This document shows, one piece after another, positions 52,578 through 61,258 of a DNA stretch of 64,000 bases (positions are counted from its first letter, which is position 1; every line of letters starts with the position of its first letter). Made by a program: the position numbers and the translations under genes. The stretch is from assembly GCA_030429565.1 (NCBI GenBank), contig JAUIFE010000005.1, positions 487,361-551,360 on the forward strand. The letters are read 5' to 3'. Source of the DNA: Holophagae bacterium (GTDB lineage Bacteria > Acidobacteriota > Holophagae > Acanthopleuribacterales > Acanthopleuribacteraceae). The notes beneath the pieces are model-generated. The model was not told where the DNA came from, did no database searches, and worked only from the letters and a program-made list of their open reading frames with translations.

Positions 52578-52586
52578 GGCGATCGG

Positions 52587-53966
52587 TTACACCGGTTGTG
52601 CTTGCCCGAAGCGACTTTCAGCGTAGTACTTGATGTACTTGTCGCGGTGTTCCTTGAGACTTCCCAGCAGATCGGGGTAGGCGTCGATCAAACGCTGTGG
52701 AAATTGCACTTTATCCAGTGAGAACGCCAGCTCCGATTCGTAAGGCGCATCCAACGGCTCGTCGACCATGTCGAAAATGCCGTAGTCAAACGGCAGGCCC
52801 GAGGCGGCCGTTTTCAGGGAAAAGCGTTCGCGCTGACCTTGGGCGGCCCGCTTCAGCGCGCGGTGGTGGCAATAAGGGTTGTTGCCGCGTTTGCCGAAGA
52901 AGACGTGCGCCGTCCAGTTACAGCCGCCGCGACACAATTCCGCGAACTCGCAGCCTTTGCAGTGGCTCCACAGGTGATCCGTGCCTTCCGGCGTACCCGC
53001 GTTCTCATTGAACTTCATCGCTTCGGCATTGTAGAAGATGTCGTGCAGCGACTTTTGCCGCACGTTGCCACCCGTGTAGGCCGAGGTTGGCAGGGAAGGG
53101 CAGGCTTTGATCGTGCCGTCGGCTTCAATGCCAATCGTGGCAAGGCCCGCGTTGCAGCCCGTGTAGAAGACGTTCTGGTTATCTTTAAACTTTACCCCGC
53201 GCATGGCGCGTTCGTAGGGGCCGTAATAACCAATATTGTTACCGGGCTGGATGACCAAACCCTCGGCGTAGGCTGTTTTCGAAATGTACGCCAGCATGGG
53301 AAACAAATCCAACAGTTCCCACGGTTGCATCAGTATTTCAGAGGCATCGGCCGCGTGCCCCATCGGCACCGTTAATTGGATCTGCCAAATCTTCGCGCCC
53401 GCTTCGCGCAGGTGATCGTAAATCAGCGGGAACTGCGGCGCGCTCAAGCGGTTGAGCTGGGTGTTGGCGCCAAAAGGAATGCCGACTTCTTTTAAGTAAC
53501 TCATGGTTTTAAAGCATTGTTCCCACGAACCCTTGCGGCCACGCAGTTTGTCGTGGACGTCGGCCAAGCCGTCGACTGAAACTGAGACCGTGCGAATTCC
53601 CGCTTCCTTCATGCGTTCCGCTGTGCGCAGCGAGATACCGAACCCGCCCGTGGTCATGGTCGGTCGCATGCCGACGCGCGTAATTTCTTGGGCAAGGTCG
53701 AGCCAGTCTTTGCGCAGGAAGGCTTCGCCGCCGATGAGGGTCACCTCTTTAATGCCCAGATCGGCCATTTGGTGAATCAGGTCAAAGGCCTCTTCGGTTG
53801 AAAGTTCGTCGACACGGGCGTCGCCGGCGCGCGATCCACAATGACTGCAGGCCAGGTTGCATTTCAGGGTAATTTCCCAGACCGCGTAGGTCGTGCGCGT
53901 GTAGCGGTCGTCGGCAACCGGGCTATTGGTCACGAGATCGCGATTAACGGGGTCGGTGTAAACCAT
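52587..53966 (-). CDS. Radical SAM/SPASM peptide maturase
   Basis: 459 residues; GAGGAG precedes the ATG. The radical SAM cluster motif is CNLACSHCGSRAG (three Cys binding the 4Fe-4S that cleaves S-adenosylmethionine). LIGGEAFLRKD is the GGE motif. The SPASM region has Cys at FYTGCNAG, IKACPSL, WSHCKGCEFAELCRGGCNW and YCHHR, binding auxiliary clusters. Such enzymes modify ribosomal peptides (thioether, C-C crosslink or epimerisation). The 58-residue peptide gene is 713 bases away on the other strand, and the exporter follows. Specific chemistry cannot be named from sequence alone. Confidence 0.9.
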   Translation of the reverse strand: MVYTDPVNRDLVTNSPVADDRYTRTTYAVWEITLKCNLACSHCGSRAGDARVDELSTEEAFDLIHQMADLGIKEVTLIGGEAFLRKDWLDLAQEITRVGMRPTMTTGGFGISLRTAERMKEAGIRTVSVSVDGLADVHDKLRGRKGSWEQCFKTMSYLKEVGIPFGANTQLNRLSAPQFPLIYDHLREAGAKIWQIQLTVPMGHAADASEILMQPWELLDLFPMLAYISKTAYAEGLVIQPGNNIGYYGPYERAMRGVKFKDNQNVFYTGCNAGLATIGIEADGTIKACPSLPTSAYTGGNVRQKSLHDIFYNAEAMKFNENAGTPEGTDHLWSHCKGCEFAELCRGGCNWTAHVFFGKRGNNPYCHHRALKRAAQGQRERFSLKTAASGLPFDYGIFDMVDEPLDAPYESELAFSLDKVQFPQRLIDAYPDLLGSLKEHRDKYIKYYAESRFGQAQPV

Positions 53967-54565
53967 GGTGTCTCCTCATGTGGGGGAAAATCGATACGGG
54001 TGGGGGACGCGTGGACGCGTCGGTTACCAATTTCGGAAGTAAAGCTGGACAAAAGTGGGGGGGGGTTCGTGAGTTGAAGCAGTGTGTATGACGAAAAAGT
54101 CTGGCGCTGTAGCATTCGATAGGATCGAAAAGCGAGGAAAATACAGTGAATTTTCAAATTTTCGCCATGTAAATATGGGATTTTTGTGAGTTAGCTTGCC
54201 TTGGCACCAGGCAAGATTCACATTAGTCTAAGAAAATCTTGCTACAAAGCAGGCTTATCGACTTGCCGGTTTTCAATAGTTTGGCTTCTTAAGAAGGTCC
54301 GTTGAAACATGCGGGACACTCAGAAAGCATTCCAAAGCAGAGTTTTAGGTGTGTTCTGGCTTGTTTAACCTTTGCCTTGTAGGCAGTTGGGCGCTTAAAG
54401 GTACCGTTTTTTACCGCTATCCTGCTTCTTGCTTGAGCTTTCATATCCTCGTTGATTCCTAAATAAAAGTCAAGTAGTCGGCAAGGGTTAAGTAAATTTA
54501 CCTATATCTATATGAGTAAACCTTTGAAAGGGTTTATGTTGATGGTTAATTTGAAGTCTTTTTGA
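53967..54565. other. AT-rich divergent region between maturase and peptide genes
   Basis: About 600 bases without a supported gene. A run of nine G occurs at 54057-54065, about 90 bases upstream of the maturase start. The part 54170-54540 is clearly AT-richer than the flanking genes. It probably contains the maturase promoter; no clear hexamers were found for that direction. Confidence 0.5.
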
Positions 54566-54595
54566 TTGACGATTGTCGCGGTGTGGTCCTAGAAT
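54566..54595 (+). promoter_or_regulatory. Sigma-70-like promoter of the peptide gene
   Basis: TTGACG at 54566-54571 and TAGAAT at 54590-54595, separated by 18 bases. The predicted start near 54602 leaves a leader of about 78 bases before the ATG at 54680. Confidence 0.6.
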
Positions 54596-54679
54596 GATTT
54601 TGAATTTCCGGCGTTTTCGAAAAGTTGTGTATTTTTCTTGAGAGTGCTGCGGAAATTACATCTTCATAGGAGCTCGTTA

Positions 54680-54856
54680 ATGAAAAATAACGCCATTGAA
54701 AAACAAGCTATGAAAGCAAAAGAACTGCTCGCTGAAATTGAAGGCACCGGTGTTAAGGTGAAAACTTCCGTTAAAGCCGGCACAGGTTTACCTAAGTGTC
54801 TTCCTGGCACTTGCGCCCAACCCCTTTACGGTGTAGGCACGCCCATCGAGATCTAA
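54680..54856 (+). CDS. Candidate RiPP precursor peptide (58 residues)
   Basis: 58 residues from ATG 54680; GGAG at 54669-54672 is seven bases away and a good promoter lies upstream. The first 40 residues are charged and helical (NNAIEKQAMKAKELLAEIEG), a leader-like composition. The C-terminal core is small, Gly/Pro-rich and contains two Cys and one Tyr: PKCLPGTCAQPLYGVG. No double-Gly is obvious; TG and AGTG occur near residues 22-36. Its size, promoter, terminator and position opposite a radical SAM/SPASM gene with C39 exporter make it the likely substrate. Crosslinks at Cys or Tyr are possible; this is inference. Confidence 0.78.
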   Translation: MKNNAIEKQAMKAKELLAEIEGTGVKVKTSVKAGTGLPKCLPGTCAQPLYGVGTPIEI

Positions 54857-54866
54857 ATCGATGGGC
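54841..54866 (+). promoter_or_regulatory. Perfect hairpin spanning the stop of the peptide gene
   Basis: GCCCATCGA (54841-54849) and TCGATGGGC (54858-54866) pair perfectly around an 8-base loop that contains the TAA stop (54854-54856). There is no T-run, so it is not a terminator; it could stabilise or pause translation on the precursor mRNA. Confidence 0.6.
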
Positions 54867-54934
54867 GGGTGCGCCGTTCCGACGTGGCTCACACCACCTG
54901 ACGCCGTACTCTCCGTGCCTCTTCTACGAGGAAG

Positions 54935-54965
54935 AACGGGACAATCCAACACGGGTTGTCCCGTT
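54935..54965 (+). terminator. Terminator of the peptide gene
   Basis: AACGGGACAA and TTGTCCCGTT form a perfect 10-bp stem with an 11-base loop, followed by TCTG. It lies 79 bases after the stop, giving a short monocistronic transcript of about 365 bases. Confidence 0.75.
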
Positions 54966-55448
54966 TCTGATTAGGGCTTTGCTCGTTTTTTCCGGTCTTG
55001 TCTGCCGACTTTTTTGTTAACACGCCCGAAACAGCGGGGTTGTTCTCGATGCGGCGTGAAATTTCTATGAGAAAGCACGCGCTTTCATTACCGAGGCGAT
55101 GTTAAAATCGAGTTATCCGCATCTTTCACCAGGATTCGTCAACGACGGCGACCTCGATTTTCCGCGGCATGACGGGTTCCGCCCGCCTGCCTCCCACGAA
55201 ACCGCTTCTTTCCGCACCTTGTGTGCCGGTCCCGGTGAGCCATGCGGCCTGATTTTGCGGACGGAGCCGTCGGCGCGTTCCCTGTGAACCTGCCTCCGGT
55301 CTGTCTTGAGGTTGCGGTCGTGCCGGGCGCCGGCAACGATCTGGGTTAAGGCGACACACCATGGGGCGACTTTTTTCTGATCATCTGCTGTGCGCAAATA
55401 GGGGTCCTCGTGCGACTCGGGCGTTACCTCGTCACGAGGGTTGTTGAT
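54966..55448. other. Intergenic region before the hybrid kinase
   Basis: 483 bases with no supported gene; reading frames on either strand have unnatural Arg/Pro-rich compositions. No copy of the palindromic element. GAGG lies about nine bases before the kinase ATG at 55449. Confidence 0.5.
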
Positions 55449-58400
55449 ATGCGTATCGCGTCGTTTTGGCCGGCCGCTGTGCTGCTGATCCTGTCGTGGG
55501 CGGGTTTGATCGCCGCTGAGACGGAGCCGCCGACCGACATGCGTCGCGTCATCGAAGGCGTTAAGTTCGAGACGCTCACCACCCGCGACGGCCTTTCGCA
55601 AAACGGTGTTTTTGACACCACCCAGGACCAACACGGTTACCTCTGGTTCGCTTCGCGCGACGGTCTTAATCGCTATGACGGCCAGCGTTTCAAAATTTAT
55701 TACCGCGATTTCCAAGACAATCAAACCCTGCTCGACAACCAAATCTCGGAGGTGGCCGTTGCCGGCGACGGTTCCGTGTGGTGTACCCACCTAAGTGGCC
55801 TCAGCCGCCTCGATCCCGTGACTGATCGCGTCCAGCGTTTTCCTATCGGTGAACCCGGTAGCCCGGCCGGGATCGATCTTTGGTACTTGTTTTCCGTACT
55901 CGACGGCCACCTTTTTGTCGCCCACGAAAATGGTTTTTCCCGGTTTGACAACGACGCCGGGGTTTTTGTTTCCGTCGATCTCTCGGATCTCAGTGAAAAC
56001 CGGGTGCAGGGCGCACGCGGCGTTTCTTTTCCGGGCGACGACCTTGCTTGGTTGGGGACCAGTCAAGGCGTCGCCGGCTATAGCCTCACCGACGGTGTTG
56101 TTAAAAAGTTCCAAGTGGACGAAAACGTGCCGGATGGTCTGAACTCCAATCTGATTTACGCCATCGAAACCGGGCCCGAGCGCAAGCTTTGGTTGGGCAC
56201 CGATATCGGCATCGGTTTGCTCGATACCGTTACCGGTCGTTTCGAGCCGGTCGATTTTGGTGATGCGCCCTGGCAGGTCACGCCGATTGATTTGCTCTAC
56301 GACAGTCGTGGTTTACTGTGGATTGCCACCCGCCAAGGCATCGTGCTCTACGACCCGCGCACTGGTTTTTGGAAGAATCACCGCAATCACCCTTCCGATC
56401 CGCGTTCGCTGTGCCAAGACAATGTCTACGACTTTTTTGAGGACCGCTCCGGCATGGTGTGGATTGGCACCTTCGGTGGCGGTGTTAGCAAATACAACCG
56501 CGCCAGCGAAACCATTTCCCACTTGCAACTCGATCCCGAGGTGCTGAACAACTACGATTACGGTGTTTTTGGATTTGGGGAAGGGGCCGACGGCACCGTC
56601 TATATCGCCACTGATGCGCGTGGTATCTTGGCGTTTGATCCCAAAACCGGCCAAGCCGGCCCCGCGCTGGATATCGACAGCTCCGGTAATACCGAGGTGG
56701 TTTTCCCCCACCTCATGGATATCATTCCCGCGGAAGACGGCTTTTGGGTTGGCTCTCGTGCCGGTTTGAAGCGCTACGACCCCAAACGGCGTAACTGGCG
56801 TTTAATTCCCATGCCCGCCGATCAAAACTACCCCACCGCCGCTTCCAATATTCAAGATTTAGAGCCCGCGCCTCACGACGGTGTTTACCTCGCGACCTTG
56901 GGCGGTTTGCTGCATTATCAACCGCGTGACGGCAGTTGGCGCCGCTGGGCCCATGACCCCGAAGATCCCGATTCGCTGCCCTTTGACATGTTGATTTCGG
57001 TGACGCAGACCCGAGACGCCGTGTGGCTGGGTTCGCGCGGCAAGGGCCTGTTCCGCTTTGACGGCGAAAGCCGGTTCCGACACTTCAAGCCCGACGGCGC
57101 CAACCCCAATGCGCTCAGTCACGGTTTCATTCTCACCATGACCGAAGGTGACGACGGCCGCCTCTGGATTGGTACCCTTGGCGGCGGTCTCAACGTATAC
57201 GATCCGAAAACCGACCGCTTCAAGCGCTACACGCGCAAAGACGGTCTGGTAAATGAAAAGGTGTTCGGGCTCCAGTTCGACGCCCGCGGCGATTTGTGGA
57301 TTTCCACCAATCGCGGCATCAGCCGCCTTGATCTCGAAACCGAACAATTCCGTAATTTCGGTTTGTCCCACAACCTGCAGGCCAACGAGTTCGGTCGCGG
57401 TGCCGTTCTGCGCGCGCGCGACGGGACCCTGTATTTCGGCGGGCTTAACGGGATCAATTTTTTCGATCCGACCGCCGTCCAAACCGGAGTCTTTGAGCCC
57501 GAACTGGTCCTTTCCGAGTTGTCCGTGCTCAATCAACCCGTGGCGCTTGACCGCGAGTTGGCCGACCTTGATCACATCACCTTCTCGTATGCCGACCGCG
57601 CCATTGAATTTCGCTTTGCCGCTCTTGATTTCCGCGCCCCACAAAGCCTGCGCTACGGTTACCGCATGCCCGGCCTCAATGACGACTGGGTATCGCTCGG
57701 TAACAAGGGCGACATCTCTTTTCCCAAATTGGCGCCTGGCAAGTATCAACTGGAAGTGCGTGTCGCCGACAGTGACGGTAAGTGGCTCGAACACACGCGC
57801 AAATTGGCGATTGTGGTCAAGCCGCCGTACTGGGCCACGCCGACCGCCTATGCGGCTTATCTTTTTGGCGGCCTGCTTGCGATTGGGTTTTTTCTACGTC
57901 GTCAGCAAAATAAACTGCGCGAGGCCGAGGCGATTAACCAGCGATTGGTGCGGGTTGATCAGCTTAAGGACGAATTTTTGGCCAATACCAGCCATGAGCT
58001 GCGCACACCGATACACGGCCTCGTCGGATTGGCTGAATCGCTGCTGGCCGGCGCCGCCGGCCCGGTTTCCACGCCCATGGCCGAGAACCTACGGTTGATG
58101 GTTCTCAGTGGGAAGCGTCTCGATAATTTGGTCAACGACATTCTCGATTTCTCGCGACTCAAACAGCAAGACTTGGTGTTGAACCTGCGCGCCGTCGACC
58201 TGCATGCCGTGGTTGAAGCCGTGTTGGCCGTGTGTCAGCCACTCGCCGCCGACAAAAATCTCAGTTTGGTGAATGCCGTGGCACCCAGCTTGCCTCTGGT
58301 CAATGCGGACGAAGCGCGGTTGCAACAAGTGCTTTACAACCTCGTTGGCAACGCCGTCAAGTTCAGTGAAAGCGGCGAGGTACGTATTGCCGCCGAACGG

Positions 58401-60506
58401 GACGGCAAGGTGCTGCGCATGGCCGTGCACGATCAGGGCATCGGTTTCGAGCAAGCCAAAGCCGAATCGCTGTTCGAATCCTTTCAACAGGGCGACGGCT
58501 CGATGACGCGCGAATACGGCGGCACCGGATTGGGGTTGGCCATTTCGCGGCGTTTGATTGAACGCATGGCCGGACGCATTTGGGCCGAGGGCCGGCCAGG
58601 TGACGGCGCCTCCTTTTATTTCGAGTTGCTTATCGCAGGTGAAAAAACCTTGGCCGGTTATCGCGGTCATCCGCAAGGCCAACCGGTTCATCCGATTTTG
58701 CCGGATGCCGCGCCGGACATTGCCGCCGCTAGCAGTATTGAACCACTTGAAATCGCCCTGCCTGATAATCGTTCGTTCCGAATTCTGGCCGTCGATGATG
58801 AGGTCGCCAACCGGCGCATTCTCGCCAACCTACTGCAGGTGAATAACTACGAAGTGGTGTTGGCAAGCAATGGTTTGGAGGCGCTCGAGATTGTTGAACG
58901 CGAACCCTTCGACCTCGTGCTGCTCGATGTGATGATGCCGCGCATGACCGGCTTTGAGGTGTGCAAACGTCTGCGCGCCCGCTACTCGTTGCAAGAGCTG
59001 CCGATTATTTTCCTGACCGCCAAAAACCAAGGCGCCGATTTGGTGACCGCCTTCTCCTTGGGCGCCAACGACTATCTCGCCAAACCCTTTTCACGCGACA
59101 TGTTGCTTTCGCGCGTCAAACCGCACCTGGAGTTGTTGGATATCAATCGCAACCTCGAGGCGAGGGTCCAGGAGCGTACCCGTGAACTTAAAGAGTACAC
59201 CCACGAGTTGGAAACCTTGGACCGCATTGTTAAAACCATCAACCGCGAAATGAGTGCCGAGGGTTTGTTACCGACCTTGTTACAGCAAGGCATGGCCCTG
59301 TTCGCCAATGTACGTTGTGGCACCCTCTTGTTGCGGAACACACGCGATCACCTGTTTTATTTGAGTTCGGATAGCCAATGCGAAGCCTTTTTTGAGAACC
59401 AGGCCTATACCGAAGCCGCCGTGCGGCAGCGCTTCCTCGACAGCGAGAACCAATTGGATACCGACATCTACTCCATGCCGGTGCCGTCGCCCGCCGACGT
59501 CGGCGACATGGGTTGGTTTTTAATTGTCGCTTTGTATTTTGACGGGCGTTTGGAAGGGGTCATGTTCTTAATGACCAGCACCGATCCGGCCCAAGTCAAG
59601 GTTTCCGAGTTCTCGCGCTTACAGCGATTCCGCGAGCATGCCGTCGCCGCCGTGGGCCGTGTGCGTACGCTCTACGAAATGGCCGAGAAACAGCGCGAAC
59701 GGGTTGCCACCGCGCACTTGGTCGGTATGGCCGAAAACGCCCGTGCCGTGTTGCACAACATGGGGAACAGCCTCAACAGCATCAACATTTCCAGCGAAGT
59801 CATTGAACGCAAGCTGGCGCAATCCAATTGGGTTACCTTGGCCGACCGGCTTTTTGTTCATTTTTCCGAGTCGCCGGCGTCCCTGGACCAAGGTCAGCGG
59901 CTTTCCGATACGTTGCGCCAACTGTTCGGTCGCATTGAACGCCGCGACGAGGTCATGCACGAGGAGATTCGCCGCATGCGCCGCTACCTCAATCAGTCCT
60001 TGGAAGTGCTGCGCGAGCAACACGCTCTTTCAGGTGTCAGCGAAATCGCCGAAGCGTTGGAAATCAACCAGTTGGTCCAGGCCTGTGGTCAAGCCGTCGA
60101 GGTCGGCGGTACCCCGATTCAGTTCACCTTCCAACAGGGTTTACTGCCGGTCGTGTATCTGCCCAAGATCAAGTTCATGCTCATGGTGGCCGGCTTGCTC
60201 CGTTACATTGGTTACCACGCTGTCGAGGGTGGACAACAGGGACAACCGGTCGAGATCAGTACCGAGGAACGCGACAAAAAGATCTGGATTTACGTGCGTT
60301 GTCACAGCGGTGGCTTGGATGAAGCGGAGCGTACCGCTATTTTCGAGCAGAACAATCCCGGTGAGCTGCACAACTGCGCTAATATCGCCAACGAAATAGG
60401 CGGCACCATCGACTTAATTAGCGATGGGCCGGGTTCAGGCTTGATGGTGTGTATTGTGCTGCCCGCCGAAGCGCGCCAAACGGCCCGCGTATCTGCCGCC
60501 GGTTGA
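55449..60506 (+). CDS. Propeller-type hybrid histidine kinase with extra C-terminal kinase-like unit
   Basis: 1685 residues from ATG 55449, which gives a signal peptide (ILSWAGLIAA). Periplasmic two-component-propeller repeats (GYLWFASRDGLNRYDG, LWLGTDIGIGLL, GRLWIGTLGGGLNVYD) run to about 740, then a Y_Y_Y domain, and a membrane helix near 815. Cytoplasmic HisKA has EFLANTSHELRTP (His about 848), ATPase N box NAVKFSESG and GGTGLGLAISRRL. A receiver follows, with Asp about 1159 in LLDVMMPRMTGFE and LAKPF. Then come a coiled coil, a GAF-like region (1260-1400) and a second H-box-like motif AVLHNMGNSLNSI (about 1434) with a weak ATPase-like end. No output DNA-binding domain. Such sensors often detect polysaccharides or envelope signals; the ligand is unknown. 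Confidence 0.92.
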   Translation: MRIASFWPAAVLLILSWAGLIAAETEPPTDMRRVIEGVKFETLTTRDGLSQNGVFDTTQDQHGYLWFASRDGLNRYDGQRFKIYYRDFQDNQTLLDNQISEVAVAGDGSVWCTHLSGLSRLDPVTDRVQRFPIGEPGSPAGIDLWYLFSVLDGHLFVAHENGFSRFDNDAGVFVSVDLSDLSENRVQGARGVSFPGDDLAWLGTSQGVAGYSLTDGVVKKFQVDENVPDGLNSNLIYAIETGPERKLWLGTDIGIGLLDTVTGRFEPVDFGDAPWQVTPIDLLYDSRGLLWIATRQGIVLYDPRTGFWKNHRNHPSDPRSLCQDNVYDFFEDRSGMVWIGTFGGGVSKYNRASETISHLQLDPEVLNNYDYGVFGFGEGADGTVYIATDARGILAFDPKTGQAGPALDIDSSGNTEVVFPHLMDIIPAEDGFWVGSRAGLKRYDPKRRNWRLIPMPADQNYPTAASNIQDLEPAPHDGVYLATLGGLLHYQPRDGSWRRWAHDPEDPDSLPFDMLISVTQTRDAVWLGSRGKGLFRFDGESRFRHFKPDGANPNALSHGFILTMTEGDDGRLWIGTLGGGLNVYDPKTDRFKRYTRKDGLVNEKVFGLQFDARGDLWISTNRGISRLDLETEQFRNFGLSHNLQANEFGRGAVLRARDGTLYFGGLNGINFFDPTAVQTGVFEPELVLSELSVLNQPVALDRELADLDHITFSYADRAIEFRFAALDFRAPQSLRYGYRMPGLNDDWVSLGNKGDISFPKLAPGKYQLEVRVADSDGKWLEHTRKLAIVVKPPYWATPTAYAAYLFGGLLAIGFFLRRQQNKLREAEAINQRLVRVDQLKDEFLANTSHELRTPIHGLVGLAESLLAGAAGPVSTPMAENLRLMVLSGKRLDNLVNDILDFSRLKQQDLVLNLRAVDLHAVVEAVLAVCQPLAADKNLSLVNAVAPSLPLVNADEARLQQVLYNLVGNAVKFSESGEVRIAAERDGKVLRMAVHDQGIGFEQAKAESLFESFQQGDGSMTREYGGTGLGLAISRRLIERMAGRIWAEGRPGDGASFYFELLIAGEKTLAGYRGHPQGQPVHPILPDAAPDIAAASSIEPLEIALPDNRSFRILAVDDEVANRRILANLLQVNNYEVVLASNGLEALEIVEREPFDLVLLDVMMPRMTGFEVCKRLRARYSLQELPIIFLTAKNQGADLVTAFSLGANDYLAKPFSRDMLLSRVKPHLELLDINRNLEARVQERTRELKEYTHELETLDRIVKTINREMSAEGLLPTLLQQGMALFANVRCGTLLLRNTRDHLFYLSSDSQCEAFFENQAYTEAAVRQRFLDSENQLDTDIYSMPVPSPADVGDMGWFLIVALYFDGRLEGVMFLMTSTDPAQVKVSEFSRLQRFREHAVAAVGRVRTLYEMAEKQRERVATAHLVGMAENARAVLHNMGNSLNSINISSEVIERKLAQSNWVTLADRLFVHFSESPASLDQGQRLSDTLRQLFGRIERRDEVMHEEIRRMRRYLNQSLEVLREQHALSGVSEIAEALEINQLVQACGQAVEVGGTPIQFTFQQGLLPVVYLPKIKFMLMVAGLLRYIGYHAVEGGQQGQPVEISTEERDKKIWIYVRCHSGGLDEAERTAIFEQNNPGELHNCANIANEIGGTIDLISDGPGSGLMVCIVLPAEARQTARVSAAG

Positions 60507-60650
60507 ACCCGAGCGGTGCTTTCCGTGTTAATTCCTTCCGTTAAGCCTTCGAAAAAGGTATTCTGGGAAAGCAATAAAACGGATAACCAACTGTTCTTAT
60601 GAATGTTTGCCTAGATCACCGTTGGTCCTAATGGGGTTTTCGAAGTTAGC

Positions 60651-61166
60651 ATGCAGCTTAAACGCGCCTTGGTATGGTTCTTGGCTCTGACCACCGTCGT
60701 GGTCGGCTACGCTTTTGAGAGCGACATTCGCGCCTATTTGAAGGGTCGCGACCACTTTGACCTCGCCAAACTTTCTTTCAGTAACCAAATGGGTCAAGCC
60801 ATTCACTTGGATAAAGGCTATCGCGGTTACCTCTTGTATTACTCCGACTATAGCGGATGCGGCGTTTGCCTGTCGAAACTGGTTGATTTGCAGCGCTTTA
60901 CCGAGATTTACGACGATATTGCCGTTGTGTCGATTCTCAACGAAAAAGACGATTGGCGTCAGTTCAACGAGGCTTTGCGCGAGTACGCCATTCCCGGCCT
61001 GGTGCTGCACGATCCCATGGCGATTTTACGGCAACAGCTTGCCTTGAGTGAGCACCCGCAGTTATTGTTTTTCGACCGCAACCAGCGTTTGGTCGCCGTC
61101 TTGCCTTTGACCGTCGAGCACGAGCGTTTGTGGAAACAAATCCACATTTACGCCGCCGAGCTCTAG
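60651..61166 (+). CDS. Membrane-anchored thioredoxin-like protein
   Basis: 171 residues. An N-terminal helix (ALVWFLALTTVVVGYAF) acts as signal anchor or signal peptide. YLLYYSDYSGCGVCLSKLV carries a CxxC (CGVC) at the end of the first strand, as in thioredoxin-fold oxidoreductases. The C-terminal HPQLLFFDRNQRLVAVLPL fits strands beta-3 and beta-4 with the Pro region before it (SEHP). It probably works in the periplasm on thiols or carries a redox signal. It follows the sensor kinase gene by 144 bases. Precise family not assigned. Confidence 0.72.
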   Translation: MQLKRALVWFLALTTVVVGYAFESDIRAYLKGRDHFDLAKLSFSNQMGQAIHLDKGYRGYLLYYSDYSGCGVCLSKLVDLQRFTEIYDDIAVVSILNEKDDWRQFNEALREYAIPGLVLHDPMAILRQQLALSEHPQLLFFDRNQRLVAVLPLTVEHERLWKQIHIYAAEL

Positions 61167-61258
61167 CAAAAGCAGGCCTGTTTCCGGCCGGCAAGCGATG
61201 AACGACTTACGCTCGCACCATTTTTGGGCGCCCATGCCCGTGCTACAAGGACATCAAT

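Noticed and set aside
55113..55790. 225-codon minus-strand frame upstream of the hybrid kinase
   Set aside because: Overlaps the kinase N-terminus, no ribosome site, unnatural composition.
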